From the NCBI RefSeq assembly GCF_024612015.1, contig NZ_CP102512.1, positions 6,882,001 to 6,946,000 on the forward strand: a stretch of 64,000 bases of DNA. Reading direction: 5' to 3'. The stretch's first letter is position 1; every line of letters begins with the position of its first letter. The DNA comes from Streptomyces sp. CA-210063. Lineage in GTDB: Bacteria; Actinomycetota; Actinomycetes; Streptomycetales; Streptomycetaceae. A model generated the notes under the pieces. The model saw only the letters and a list, made by a program, of their open reading frames with translations, did no database searches and had not been told where the DNA came from. Position numbers and translations under genes: made by a program. Shown here one piece after another: positions 16,479 to 23,732 of the stretch.

Positions 16479-17726
16479 ATGGCGCCCATGGCCCTCGTCG
16501 ACATCCCCGGTTCCAAATCCATCACCGCCCGCGCCCTGTTCCTCGCGGCGGCGGCCGATGGCGTCACCACCCTCGTACGCCCCCTCAGGTCCGATGACAC
16601 GGAGGGCTTCGCGGAGGGTCTGGTCCGCCTCGGCTACCGCGTCGGCCGCACCCCGGACGCCTGGCACGTCGACGGCCGCCCGCAGGGCCCGGCGGTCGCG
16701 GAGGCGGACGTGTACTGCCGCGACGGCGCGACGACCGCCCGCTTCCTGCCCACCCTGGCCGCCGCCGGCCACGGCACCTACCGCTTCGACGCCTCCGCCC
16801 AGATGCGCCGCCGCCCCCTCGCCCCGCTGACCCGCGCCCTGCGCGACCTCGGCGTCGACCTGGTCCACGAGGAGGCCGAGGGCCACCACCCCCTGCGTAT
16901 CGCGGCCAACGGTGTCACCGGCGGCGACGTCACCCTCGACGCCGGCCAGTCCTCCCAGTACCTGACCGCCCTGCTCCTCCTCGGCCCCCTCACCCGCGAC
17001 GGCCTCCGCGTCAAGGTCACCGACCTGGTCTCCGAGCCGTACGTCGACATCACGACGGCGATGATGCGCACCTTCGGCGCCGACGTCCGCCGCGAGGCCG
17101 ACACCTACGTCGTCGCCCCCGGCGGCTACCGCGCCACGACCTACGCCGTCGAACCCGACGCCTCCACCGCCAGTTACTTCTTCGCGGCGGCCGCGCTGAC
17201 CGGTACCGAGGTCACCGTCCCCGGCCTCGGCACCGGCGCCCTCCAGGGCGACCTGCGCTTCGTGGACGTACTGCGCCGGATGGGCGCGCGGGTGGACGTG
17301 GCCGCCGACCGCACGACGGTCACCGGCACCGGCGAACTCCGCGGCCTGACCGTCACCATGCGCGACATCTCCGACACCATGCCCACCCTCGCCGCGATCG
17401 CCCCCTTCGCCTCCGGCCCGGTCCGCATCGAGGACGTGGCGAACACCAGGGTCAAGGAGTGCGACCGCCTGGAGGCCTGCGCGGAGAACCTGCGACGGCT
17501 GGGCGTACGGGTCACCACCGGCCCCGACTGGATCGAGATCGAGCCCGGCACCCCCGTCGGAGGCACGGAGATCAAGACGTACGGCGACCACCGCATCGTC
17601 ATGTCCTTCGCCGTGACGGGACTCCGGGCGCCCGGAATCACCTTCGACGACCCCGGCTGCGTACGGAAGACGTTCCCGGGCTTCCACGAGGCGTTCGCGG
17701 GGCTTCCGCTACTCTCCCGGCCATGA
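16479..17726 (+). CDS. aroA: 3-phosphoshikimate 1-carboxyvinyltransferase (EPSP synthase)
   Basis: A 415-residue EPSP synthase: it joins phosphoenolpyruvate to shikimate-3-phosphate in aromatic amino-acid synthesis. Visible family signatures are the N-terminal VDIPGSKSITARAL phosphate-binding loop, DGATTARFLPTLAA, DAGQSSQYLTALLLL, EPDASTASYFFAAAAL and the C-terminal VKECDRLEACAENLRRLG and GDHRIVMSFA. ATG 16479 and ATG 16488 are both possible; neither has a strong ribosome binding site. The PGSK...TAR form of the loop is the actinobacterial variant. Its ATGA overlap with the following peptidase gene suggests a two-gene transcript. Streptomyces genomes can carry a second aroA, so the housekeeping role is likely but not proven. 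Confidence 0.85.
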   Translation: MAPMALVDIPGSKSITARALFLAAAADGVTTLVRPLRSDDTEGFAEGLVRLGYRVGRTPDAWHVDGRPQGPAVAEADVYCRDGATTARFLPTLAAAGHGTYRFDASAQMRRRPLAPLTRALRDLGVDLVHEEAEGHHPLRIAANGVTGGDVTLDAGQSSQYLTALLLLGPLTRDGLRVKVTDLVSEPYVDITTAMMRTFGADVRREADTYVVAPGGYRATTYAVEPDASTASYFFAAAALTGTEVTVPGLGTGALQGDLRFVDVLRRMGARVDVAADRTTVTGTGELRGLTVTMRDISDTMPTLAAIAPFASGPVRIEDVANTRVKECDRLEACAENLRRLGVRVTTGPDWIEIEPGTPVGGTEIKTYGDHRIVMSFAVTGLRAPGITFDDPGCVRKTFPGFHEAFAGLPLLSRP

Positions 17727-18463
17727 CTGCCTCCGAGCCCACCATCGTCGCCACCTCGGGCGGTCACCGTCTCGGTGACCGCACCCGGGTGACCTTCCAC
17801 TCACTGGTGCACCACGCGGTGGAGCTGTCGGGGGTGAACGGGCGGCGCCCGAAGGTCATGTACGTCGGTACGGCGGTCGGCGACTCCGAGCACATGACCG
17901 CGCGCATGAGTGAGGCGGCGCGGGTGGCGGGCTTCGACCTGACGCCCCTCGCGCTCTTCCCGATGCCGAACATCGAGGACGTCGAGTCGGCCGTCCTCGA
18001 CCAGGACGTCGTCTGGGTCATGGGCGGCTCGGTCGCCAACCTGCTGGCCGTCTGGCGCGTCCACGGCCTCGACCGGATATTCCGGCGCGCCTGGGAGTCG
18101 GGCGTCGTCCTCAGCGGCGTCAGCGCGGGTTCCATCTGCTGGTTCCGGGGCGGCACGACCGACTCCTTCGGGCCTCGACTCCGGCCGGTGAACGACGCGT
18201 TGGGGTACCTCCCGTACGGCAACGGCGTCCACTACGACAGCGACGCGGGCCGGCGGCCCCTGGTGCACCGCCTCGTCGCCGACGGCACCCTGCCGGAAAG
18301 CCACTGCACGGACGACGGGGTCGGCCTCGTCTACCGCGGTACGCGGTTGGTGGAGGCCGTGACCGAACTCCCGGGGAAGGGTGCCTACATCGTGCGGCGG
18401 GAAGGCGATTCGGCGACCGAGGAGCGCGTGGAGCCCCGCGCCCTGCCTGAGCCTCGCCGCTAG
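17723..18463 (+). CDS. Peptidase E-like (S51) serine dipeptidase
   Basis: A 246-residue cytoplasmic S51-family peptidase. The nucleophile elbow is SGVSAGSICWF, with the catalytic Ser in VSAGS; an upstream VWVMGGSVANLL and a downstream GNGVHYDSDAGR segment fit the family. Family knowledge: peptidase E cleaves aspartyl dipeptides, while relatives hydrolyse cyanophycin-derived peptides. The ATG overlaps the aroA stop (ATGA), so it is translationally coupled. The C-terminal 20 residues (EERVEPRALPEPRR) are low in complexity and probably not part of the fold. Confidence 0.82.
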   Translation: MTASEPTIVATSGGHRLGDRTRVTFHSLVHHAVELSGVNGRRPKVMYVGTAVGDSEHMTARMSEAARVAGFDLTPLALFPMPNIEDVESAVLDQDVVWVMGGSVANLLAVWRVHGLDRIFRRAWESGVVLSGVSAGSICWFRGGTTDSFGPRLRPVNDALGYLPYGNGVHYDSDAGRRPLVHRLVADGTLPESHCTDDGVGLVYRGTRLVEAVTELPGKGAYIVRREGDSATEERVEPRALPEPRR

Positions 18464-18569
18464 GCCCCACCGAGCGGATTTCGCCCCCGCCGCCCCTACC
18501 CGTCCCGTCCCCAGGGGCTGCCGCCCCTTTGACCCCGCACGCGTCGGAGCTCGGGGGCTGAGGGTTGTC

Positions 18570-18700
18570 GGGCGGGTGCGGGTGCGTTGTGGTTGCTCGC
18601 GCAGTTCCCCGCGCCCCTGAACGACTCCGGGCGCGACCCATGCTGTTAAGGGGCGCGGGGAACTGCGCGACCAGCCCCCACGCACCCGCAGCCGAACGCG
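18570..18700. repeat. Inverted repeat of the same family, copy B
   Basis: Left arm about 18574-18620 (core GCGCAGTTCCCCGCGCCCCT) and right arm 18649-18695 (AGGGGCGCGGGGAACTGCGC) around a 28-nt spacer. It sits between the convergent stops of the S51 peptidase and the MHYT gene, where it can act as a transcription barrier. Confidence 0.85.
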
Positions 18701-18710
18701 GGAAGAACGC

Positions 18711-19637
18711 TCACCACTGCTGGATGCGGCGCCCAGCGCTCTCTGGCTGTTGGCTGGGCCGGCGGACCGCCGGGTCGAAGAGCGAGCCGGGGGTGTCGTG
18801 GACCGGGTGGGGGAGCGGCACGTCGGGGCGGTCGGGGCGCCACGGGTGTCGCGGTGCCTCACGGTCGCGCTGCCCGGCGGCAGCCGACCGGTCCCAGTCC
18901 CCCTCCCCCAGCACGAGCATCGGGTCGAACATCACCACGACCCCCGCCAGCAGCAGGAAGATGATCGGCCCGATCAGCATCGGCAGGAGTATCGACGTGG
19001 GCGACTCCCCGGTGACCGTGCCCCCGGTCGTGCCGTGCAGATGCACCCCCACCGCGGCCATCCCCGTGTAGTGCATCCCGGACACGGCGACCCCCATGAC
19101 CAGGCTGGCCCCCAGGCTCGTCAGGAAGCCCCGGATCGACACGGCCGCCCAGAGCGCGGCGGTCGCGGCGATGATGGCGATGACGACGGAGAGGGCGACG
19201 ACGGCGATGTCGTACTGGATGTAGCCGTTGAACTGGATGGCGGCCATGCCCAGGTAGTGCATGGCGGCCACCCCGAGCCCGGTGACACCCCCCGCCGAGC
19301 AGAGCGTGGCCGTGCTGACGCCGCGATAGCCCACCGCGAAGACCCCGACACCGACGACGGTGACGGCCACGACCAGGCTGAGCACGGTCAGCCCGACGTC
19401 GTAGTGGATCGGGCTCTCCTTCACGCGGAAGCCGATCATCGCGATGAAGTGCATCGTCCATATGCCGCAGCCGATGGAGGCCGCCCCTAAGGCGAGCCAA
19501 CCGGGCTTCCAGGACCGTTCGTTGTAGATCGACCTGACGACGCAGCGCAGTCCGAGCGCCGCGCCCAGGCATGCCATGACATAGGCGGCCACTGGGGTGA
19601 CCGCACCGTAGCTGAAACCGTCGACCGTGCCTTGCAT
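18711..19637 (-). CDS. MHYT-domain membrane sensor
   Basis: A 308-residue integral membrane protein with three MHYT-type signatures: IWTMHFIAMIGF, VAAMHYLGMAA and VSGMHYTGMAA. It is predicted to span the membrane seven times, with a polar tail after about residue 240 (AGQRDREAPRHPWRPDRP). Family knowledge: MHYT domains are proposed to bind a metal such as copper through Met/His and to sense gas or redox state, usually fused to GGDEF, EAL or kinase modules; here no output domain is present. ATG 19637 follows GGGGGGA. Residue Leu50 is encoded by TTA (19488-19490), the rare codon read by bldA tRNA in Streptomyces, so production may be tied to development. Confidence 0.88.
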   Translation of the reverse strand: MQGTVDGFSYGAVTPVAAYVMACLGAALGLRCVVRSIYNERSWKPGWLALGAASIGCGIWTMHFIAMIGFRVKESPIHYDVGLTVLSLVVAVTVVGVGVFAVGYRGVSTATLCSAGGVTGLGVAAMHYLGMAAIQFNGYIQYDIAVVALSVVIAIIAATAALWAAVSIRGFLTSLGASLVMGVAVSGMHYTGMAAVGVHLHGTTGGTVTGESPTSILLPMLIGPIIFLLLAGVVVMFDPMLVLGEGDWDRSAAAGQRDREAPRHPWRPDRPDVPLPHPVHDTPGSLFDPAVRRPSQQPESAGRRIQQW

Positions 19638-19814
19638 ATGCCAAATCCCCCCGGTATGTGGCTAGCTGGGCCTAGCTGGTAGCGGGAGGCAAGTCTGGTG
19701 TAAGCGCGTACCGCAGCGCTCCGTTTTCCAAGAGTTACTGTCGGTACTTGTTCGGCGGGCGATCGGCTTTGGGTGAGTCGATACTGATTCGCCGTCAAAA
19801 TCCTTGCGGAGGCC

Positions 19815-19844
19815 GGCCTGAGCTTGATGATTCAAGCTCAGGCC
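19815..19844 (-). terminator. Terminator of the sugar isomerase gene
   Basis: Perfect 13-bp stem GGCCTGAGCTTGA / TCAAGCTCAGGCC with loop TGAT, 16 bp past the stop of the leftward isomerase gene. Confidence 0.8.
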
Positions 19845-19860
19845 ATGGAAGCCTTGCGCT

Positions 19861-20667
19861 TTACGCCGCGTCGTTGAGGAGCCGCCCGAGGTGCTCCCGT
19901 CCGGCCGCCAGCAGCTCCGGCAGCGGCGCGGCCCCCTCGTACCACCGCTTCTCGTACTCCCAGCAGAGCCAGCCGTCCCAGCCCTTGCGGGAGAGGAGTT
20001 CGACGCACTCGCCGAGCGGAAGGACGCCCGCGCCGAGGGGGAGGGGGGTGGTGTCGTCGGGGGAGGCGATGTCCTTGACCTGGACGTAGCCGAGGAACGG
20101 GGAGAGGGCGGCGTAGGACTCGGCGGGCTGTTCGCCGCCGAGCCAGGTGTGCATCACGTCCCAGAGGGAGCCGACGCTGCCGTGGCCGACCGGGCCGAGC
20201 ACACGGATCGCGTCGGCGCCGGTGCGGTGGGAGTCGTGGGTCTCCAGCAGGATGCGTACGCCGCGGTCGGCCGCGTCCTCCGCCGCCGTCCCGAGCCGCC
20301 GGGCCGCGATCACGTCGGCCTCGTCCGCGCTCTGGCCGCCGGCGAGGTCGGCGCCGGGGAAGACGCGGACGAAGGGTGCGCCCAAGTCCCTTGCGAGGTC
20401 CAGCAGTTCGCGGATCTCGTCCAGTACCGGGCCGTCCTCGCCCGGCGCCGCGACCCGCGCGTACCCCGCGAGGCCGAGGATCTCGATGCCCGCCGCCTTG
20501 AACTCGGCGGCGACCTCGGCCCGCTCCCCGGGCCCGATCCCCGGGTGCACCGGCTCCTCGGGATGCGCGCGCAACTCGACACCGTGATAGCCGTGGGTGA
20601 CGGCGAGCCGTACGACGTCGGCGATGGGGAGGCCAGGGACACCGAGGGTGGAGAACGCGAGCTTCAT
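19861..20667 (-). CDS. Sugar phosphate isomerase/epimerase (xylose-isomerase-like TIM barrel)
   Basis: A 268-residue AP-endonuclease-2/xylose-isomerase-like barrel starting MKLAFSTLGVPGLPIADVV. Metal ligands of the family can be seen: GVELRAHPEEP, ILLETHDSHRTG (Glu), SLWDVMHTW (Asp/His), YVQVKDI and GWLCWEYEKRWY (Glu). Family knowledge: members isomerise or epimerise sugars and inososes; the substrate is not readable. It stands alone, with a perfect-stem terminator downstream. A 7-bp G-rich tandem repeat lies 46 bp upstream of its start (20713-20761). Confidence 0.82.
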   Translation of the reverse strand: MKLAFSTLGVPGLPIADVVRLAVTHGYHGVELRAHPEEPVHPGIGPGERAEVAAEFKAAGIEILGLAGYARVAAPGEDGPVLDEIRELLDLARDLGAPFVRVFPGADLAGGQSADEADVIAARRLGTAAEDAADRGVRILLETHDSHRTGADAIRVLGPVGHGSVGSLWDVMHTWLGGEQPAESYAALSPFLGYVQVKDIASPDDTTPLPLGAGVLPLGECVELLSRKGWDGWLCWEYEKRWYEGAAPLPELLAAGREHLGRLLNDAA

Positions 20668-20712
20668 GCCTTCGGACCGTACACGTCAGCCGGCGATCCG
20701 CGTCACCCTGCC

Positions 20713-20761
20713 GGGGTGTGGGGTGTGGGGTGTGGGGTGTGGGGTGTGGGGTGTGGGGTGT
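20713..20761 (+). repeat. Seven exact copies of GGGGTGT
   Basis: GGGGTGT repeats seven times without error. It lies 46 bp upstream of the isomerase start, in the presumed promoter zone. Seven G4 runs spaced by TGT can fold as a G-quadruplex on the plus strand, which is the non-template strand for neither neighbour's coding region. Confidence 0.9.
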
Positions 20762-20799
20762 GCGGGTCAGCTGTCGTGCGGCGCTGCGGGGTGCTTCGT

Positions 20800-20885
20800 C
20801 GGCTGCGGCTGCGTGGGGGCTTGTCGCGCAGTTCCCCGCGCCCCTGAAAGACTCCGGGCGCGACCAGCCCCAGCGCCCCCACCCA
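20800..20885. repeat. Single-arm copy (C) of the intergenic inverted-repeat family
   Basis: GCGCAGTTCCCCGCGCCCCT with its flank GTGGGGGCTTGTC occurs once at 20826-20845. The opposite arm is reduced to GGGCGCGACCAGCCCC. It lies just before the stop of the FAD-Rieske gene. Confidence 0.75.
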
Positions 20886-20897
20886 CCCGCGGCCGCA

Positions 20898-22424
20898 TCA
20901 GATGTCGCGCCGCTCCAACGGCTTCGTCGCCGGACCGTGGAGGATCCGGCCGTCCGGATCGAAGCGGGAGCCGTGGCAGGGGCATTCCCAGGCGCGTTCG
21001 GTGCGGTTGAAGGCGACGAGGCAGCCGAGGTGGGTGCAGCGGGCGGAGACGGAGTGGAGGGTGCCGTCGTCGTCGCGGTGGACCGCGCAGTGGTGGCCGC
21101 CGACCCGGACGACCGCACCGTCCCCGTGCGCGATGGCGTCGACGGAGCTTTCCCCGGCCGGGGCGAGCCGGTCGCCGACGAAGTGCCGGGCGACCTGGGC
21201 CTGGTGCTTGATGAAGCTCGGCGCCTCCCGCACCGCGCTGAGCACCCGGCGCGGGTCGTACAGATCGCTCCACGGAGCCTTGTGCCCGGTGATCTGCGCG
21301 GCGAGCAGCCGCCCGGCCATGATGCCGCCGCTCATCCCCCAGCCGCCGAAGCCGGTCGCCACCCAGGTGTGCCGGCTGCCCGCGTGGAAGGGGCCGACGA
21401 GCGGGACGGAGTCGGTGGAGTCGTTGTCCTGGGTGGCCCAGCGGTGGGTGAAGTCGAGCGGCCCGAAACGCTCGAGTGCCCAGTCCGCGAGGAGCCCGAA
21501 CCGTTCGTCGACGTCGGCGGTGCCCGGGGTGAAGTGCTCGCCGGTGACGATCAGCAGCCGTCGCCCGTCCCCGTACGGGGCGGTCCGCGCCGAGCGGGTG
21601 CGCTGCTCCTGGGTGATGTACATGCCGTGCGGATCGGCGTCGGCCGGGATCGGCGCGGTGAGCACGAGTTCGCGGCGCGGGGAGAGCCGGGTGAAGAGCA
21701 GCGCCCGGTCGAAGACGGGGTAGTGCGTGGCGACCACGACATCCCCGGCGATCACCGTGAACCCCGCGTCGGTCGTCAGCCGGCACGGCCCACCCTCCTT
21801 CAGCCGCACCACCCGGGTCCGCTCATGGACCGACGCGCCCTGCCGTACCAGATCGTCGACCAGGGCCAGCAGGTACTTACGGGGATGGAACTGCGCCTGC
21901 TCCTCGACCCGCACCGCCCCCGCGACCGGGAACGGCAGCTCCGTCTCCGTCACGAACTCGGCGGGCAGCCCGGCCTCCCGCGCGGCCTCCGCCTCGGCCC
22001 GCAGCTCCGGCACCCGCCGCTCGTCCTCGGCGTAGGTGTAGGCCGCCGTGTCCTCCCAGTCGCACGCGATCCCCAGCTCCGCCACCAGCGCGGCGGCATG
22101 CCGGATCGCCTCCGTCTGCGACCGCGCGTACAGCCCCGCCGCCTCGGCGCCCCGGGTCCGCCGCAGCCGGTCGTAGATCAGCGTGTGCAACGCGGTCACC
22201 TTGGCCGTCGTGTGCCCCGTGACCCCCGCCGCGACCCGGTCCGCCTCCAGCAACGCCACGCGCCGCCCCGACCGGGCCAGCTCCCAGGCGGTACTGATCC
22301 CCGCGATCCCGGCCCCCACGACCGCGACATCGACGATCAGGTCTCCGTCCAGCGCCGGGTACGCGCCCTCCTGCGGGGCGCTCTCGATCCAGTACGACTG
22401 CTGCTTCGGCTGCTTCTGCTGCAT
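20898..22424 (-). CDS. FAD-dependent oxidoreductase fused to a Rieske [2Fe-2S] domain
   Basis: A 508-residue fusion. The N-terminal DAO-type domain has the FAD motif VAVVGAGIAGISTAWELA (about 33-50) and GFGGWGMSGGIMAGRLL near 370. The C-terminal Rieske domain has C463-T-H465 and C481-x-x-H484 (CTHLGC and CPCHGS), the four [2Fe-2S] ligands. Family knowledge: glycine-oxidase-like FAD domains with a C-terminal Rieske module are widespread in actinobacteria; the substrate is unknown. ATG 22424 is preceded by a weak GGGAC. It lies 15 bp past the CDGSH gene stop and on the same strand as the diiron and methyltransferase genes, so it may be the last gene of that unit. Confidence 0.88.
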   Translation of the reverse strand: MQQKQPKQQSYWIESAPQEGAYPALDGDLIVDVAVVGAGIAGISTAWELARSGRRVALLEADRVAAGVTGHTTAKVTALHTLIYDRLRRTRGAEAAGLYARSQTEAIRHAAALVAELGIACDWEDTAAYTYAEDERRVPELRAEAEAAREAGLPAEFVTETELPFPVAGAVRVEEQAQFHPRKYLLALVDDLVRQGASVHERTRVVRLKEGGPCRLTTDAGFTVIAGDVVVATHYPVFDRALLFTRLSPRRELVLTAPIPADADPHGMYITQEQRTRSARTAPYGDGRRLLIVTGEHFTPGTADVDERFGLLADWALERFGPLDFTHRWATQDNDSTDSVPLVGPFHAGSRHTWVATGFGGWGMSGGIMAGRLLAAQITGHKAPWSDLYDPRRVLSAVREAPSFIKHQAQVARHFVGDRLAPAGESSVDAIAHGDGAVVRVGGHHCAVHRDDDGTLHSVSARCTHLGCLVAFNRTERAWECPCHGSRFDPDGRILHGPATKPLERRDI

Positions 22425-22439
22425 GGCTCGGGGGTCCCT

Positions 22440-22691
22440 TCAGGTGGGCGGCGGCTGAGCGCGGGGCGGGTCGTCGGCACCGGCCCGGCGCCGGTGGCTG
22501 GTGTCGCACCACGGGTAGATCCGGCTGCGGCGACAGGTGCACAGGGCCACGCAGAAGCGGTCCGACGACACGGTCGTCCCGTCCTCCAACGTGACCTCGA
22601 CCGGCCCCTCGACCAGCAGCGGGCCGGGGCGTTGGAGGGTGACGCGGCGGCGTTCGGCCGGGACGTGGCGTTCAGCGGGGACGTTCGGCAC
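22440..22691 (-). CDS. CDGSH iron-sulfur domain protein
   Basis: An 83-residue protein with the CDGSH-type cluster motif CTCRRSRIYPWCDTSH (C-x-C-x2-S-x3-P-x-C-D-x2-H). These three Cys and one His bind a [2Fe-2S] cluster in the mitoNEET family. The start is GTG 22691, which lies inside the methyltransferase gene (20-bp overlap with its stop at 22672), so it is likely translated by coupling. The disordered tail RRRAGADDPPRAQPPPT follows. Family knowledge: CDGSH proteins transfer clusters or electrons. It is flanked by two other iron-protein genes on the same strand. Confidence 0.85.
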   Translation of the reverse strand: MPNVPAERHVPAERRRVTLQRPGPLLVEGPVEVTLEDGTTVSSDRFCVALCTCRRSRIYPWCDTSHRRRAGADDPPRAQPPPT

Positions 22692-23493
22692 GGATGATCA
22701 CCAGCTCTTCCTTCTCGTCGCCGTCGCCGTCGCCGTGCCCGTGACCGTCGTCGCCGTCGCCGTCGCCGTGCCCGTGACCGTCGTCGCCGTCGCCGTCGCC
22801 GTGCCCGTGACCGTCGTCGCCGTGCCCGTCACCGCCGCCGCCCCGCTCGGCTTTGGCTCCCAGTAGCCCGCGGCGGCGCAGCCAGTCGCTCCGCGACCGC
22901 AGGACGGGCCCGAAGGCGATCCGGCGATGGTCCACGACGTCGGCCCGCAGCCCCTGCGCCCGCAACTGCGCGAGCGTCCGCTCCGCGTCGCTCAAAGCCG
23001 ACTGGACCAGCAACAGCACCCCGCCGGGCCGCAACAGGGACGGCGAGTCCCGGCAGATCCGGTCCAGCACGAGCCGTCCGTCCCAACCGGCCTCCCAGGC
23101 CCGGGCGGCGCCCCGTCCGGGGCCGAACCCGCCGAAGCCCGGCCCCCTGCCGGGAAGCAGCCCCGGCTCGGGAGTCGGCACGTACGGCGGATTGGACAGG
23201 ATCAGATCGAAGGACCGCCCCGACACCGGGGCCAGCAGATTCCCCCGTACGACCCTCAGCGGCAGCCGCGACAGCACGGCGTTGACCTTGGCGTTGAGGA
23301 CGGCCCGCCAGGAGATGTCGACCGCCGTGACCAGCGCACCCCGCCGCGCCGCGGCCAACGCGACGGCTCCCGTCCCCGTCCCCACGTCGAGAACGCGGGC
23401 CCGTGGGGCAAGCGGCTCCCGCCCCAGGGCGTGGACCAGGAGTTCGGTGTCGTCCTGCGGGGCGTAGACGCCGGGCAGCGAGAGCGGGATCAC
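22672..23493 (-). CDS. HemK/PrmC-type N5-glutamine methyltransferase with His/Asp-rich tail
   Basis: A 273-residue methyltransferase. The start GTG 23493 is behind GGAGGA (spacing about 10). The SAM-binding motif is VLDVGTGTGAVALA, and the amide-binding motif is LILSNPPYVPTPEPG, the NPPY of HemK/PrmC/N6MT1-type enzymes that methylate glutamine of release factors or related amides. The core ends near residue 215. After GGGGDGH comes a 33-residue tail of three 11-residue repeats (DGHGHGDGDGD), then EKEELVIIRAERPR. The tail has about 7 His and many Asp, typical of a Ni/Zn/Cu-binding stretch. The CDGSH gene begins inside its last codons. It is an alternative to housekeeping PrmC, whose gene is normally near prfA. 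Confidence 0.82.
   Translation of the reverse strand: MIPLSLPGVYAPQDDTELLVHALGREPLAPRARVLDVGTGTGAVALAAARRGALVTAVDISWRAVLNAKVNAVLSRLPLRVVRGNLLAPVSGRSFDLILSNPPYVPTPEPGLLPGRGPGFGGFGPGRGAARAWEAGWDGRLVLDRICRDSPSLLRPGGVLLLVQSALSDAERTLAQLRAQGLRADVVDHRRIAFGPVLRSRSDWLRRRGLLGAKAERGGGGDGHGDDGHGHGDGDGDDGHGHGDGDGDDGHGHGDGDGDEKEELVIIRAERPR
22717..22815. repeat. 33-bp tandem repeat coding the DGHGHGDGDGD tail
   Basis: Three exact 33-bp units (22717-22749, 22750-22782, 22783-22815). Each is an in-frame 11-codon insert, so copy number can vary without frame loss. Confidence 0.92.
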
Positions 23494-23515
23494 GGGAGGC
23501 CGTCCTCCAGGTGAG

Positions 23516-23729
23516 TCGGCCGGCGAGCAGGCCAGCCGGCGGGTCGGTCGGCGGGTCGATCGGTCGGCGGGTCGGCAGGTCGGCGGGTCGGGCGGGTTGG
23601 CTGTCGGTCGGGTCGGTTGGGTCGGCAGGTCGGTCGGGTCGGTCGGGTCGGCGGTCGGCGGTCGGCAGGTCGATCTGGTCGGCGGGTCGGTCCGGTCGGC
23701 AGGTCGGGCGGGCCGGCAGGGCGGGCCGG
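23516..23729. repeat. GGTCGGC/GGTCGGT simple-repeat tract between two genes
   Basis: About 215 bp made mainly of GGTCGG units with variable 2-3 bp spacers (GCGGGTCGGTCGGCGGGTCG and so on). It forms most of the gap between the diiron-protein stop and the methyltransferase start. No spacer of constant length, so not CRISPR. Confidence 0.85.
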
Positions 23730-23732
23730 GCG

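Noticed and set aside
23516..23729. GGTCGG repeat tract as a possible CRISPR array
   Set aside because: Units are 6-9 bp without constant-length unique spacers, and no cas genes are near. It is a simple repeat.
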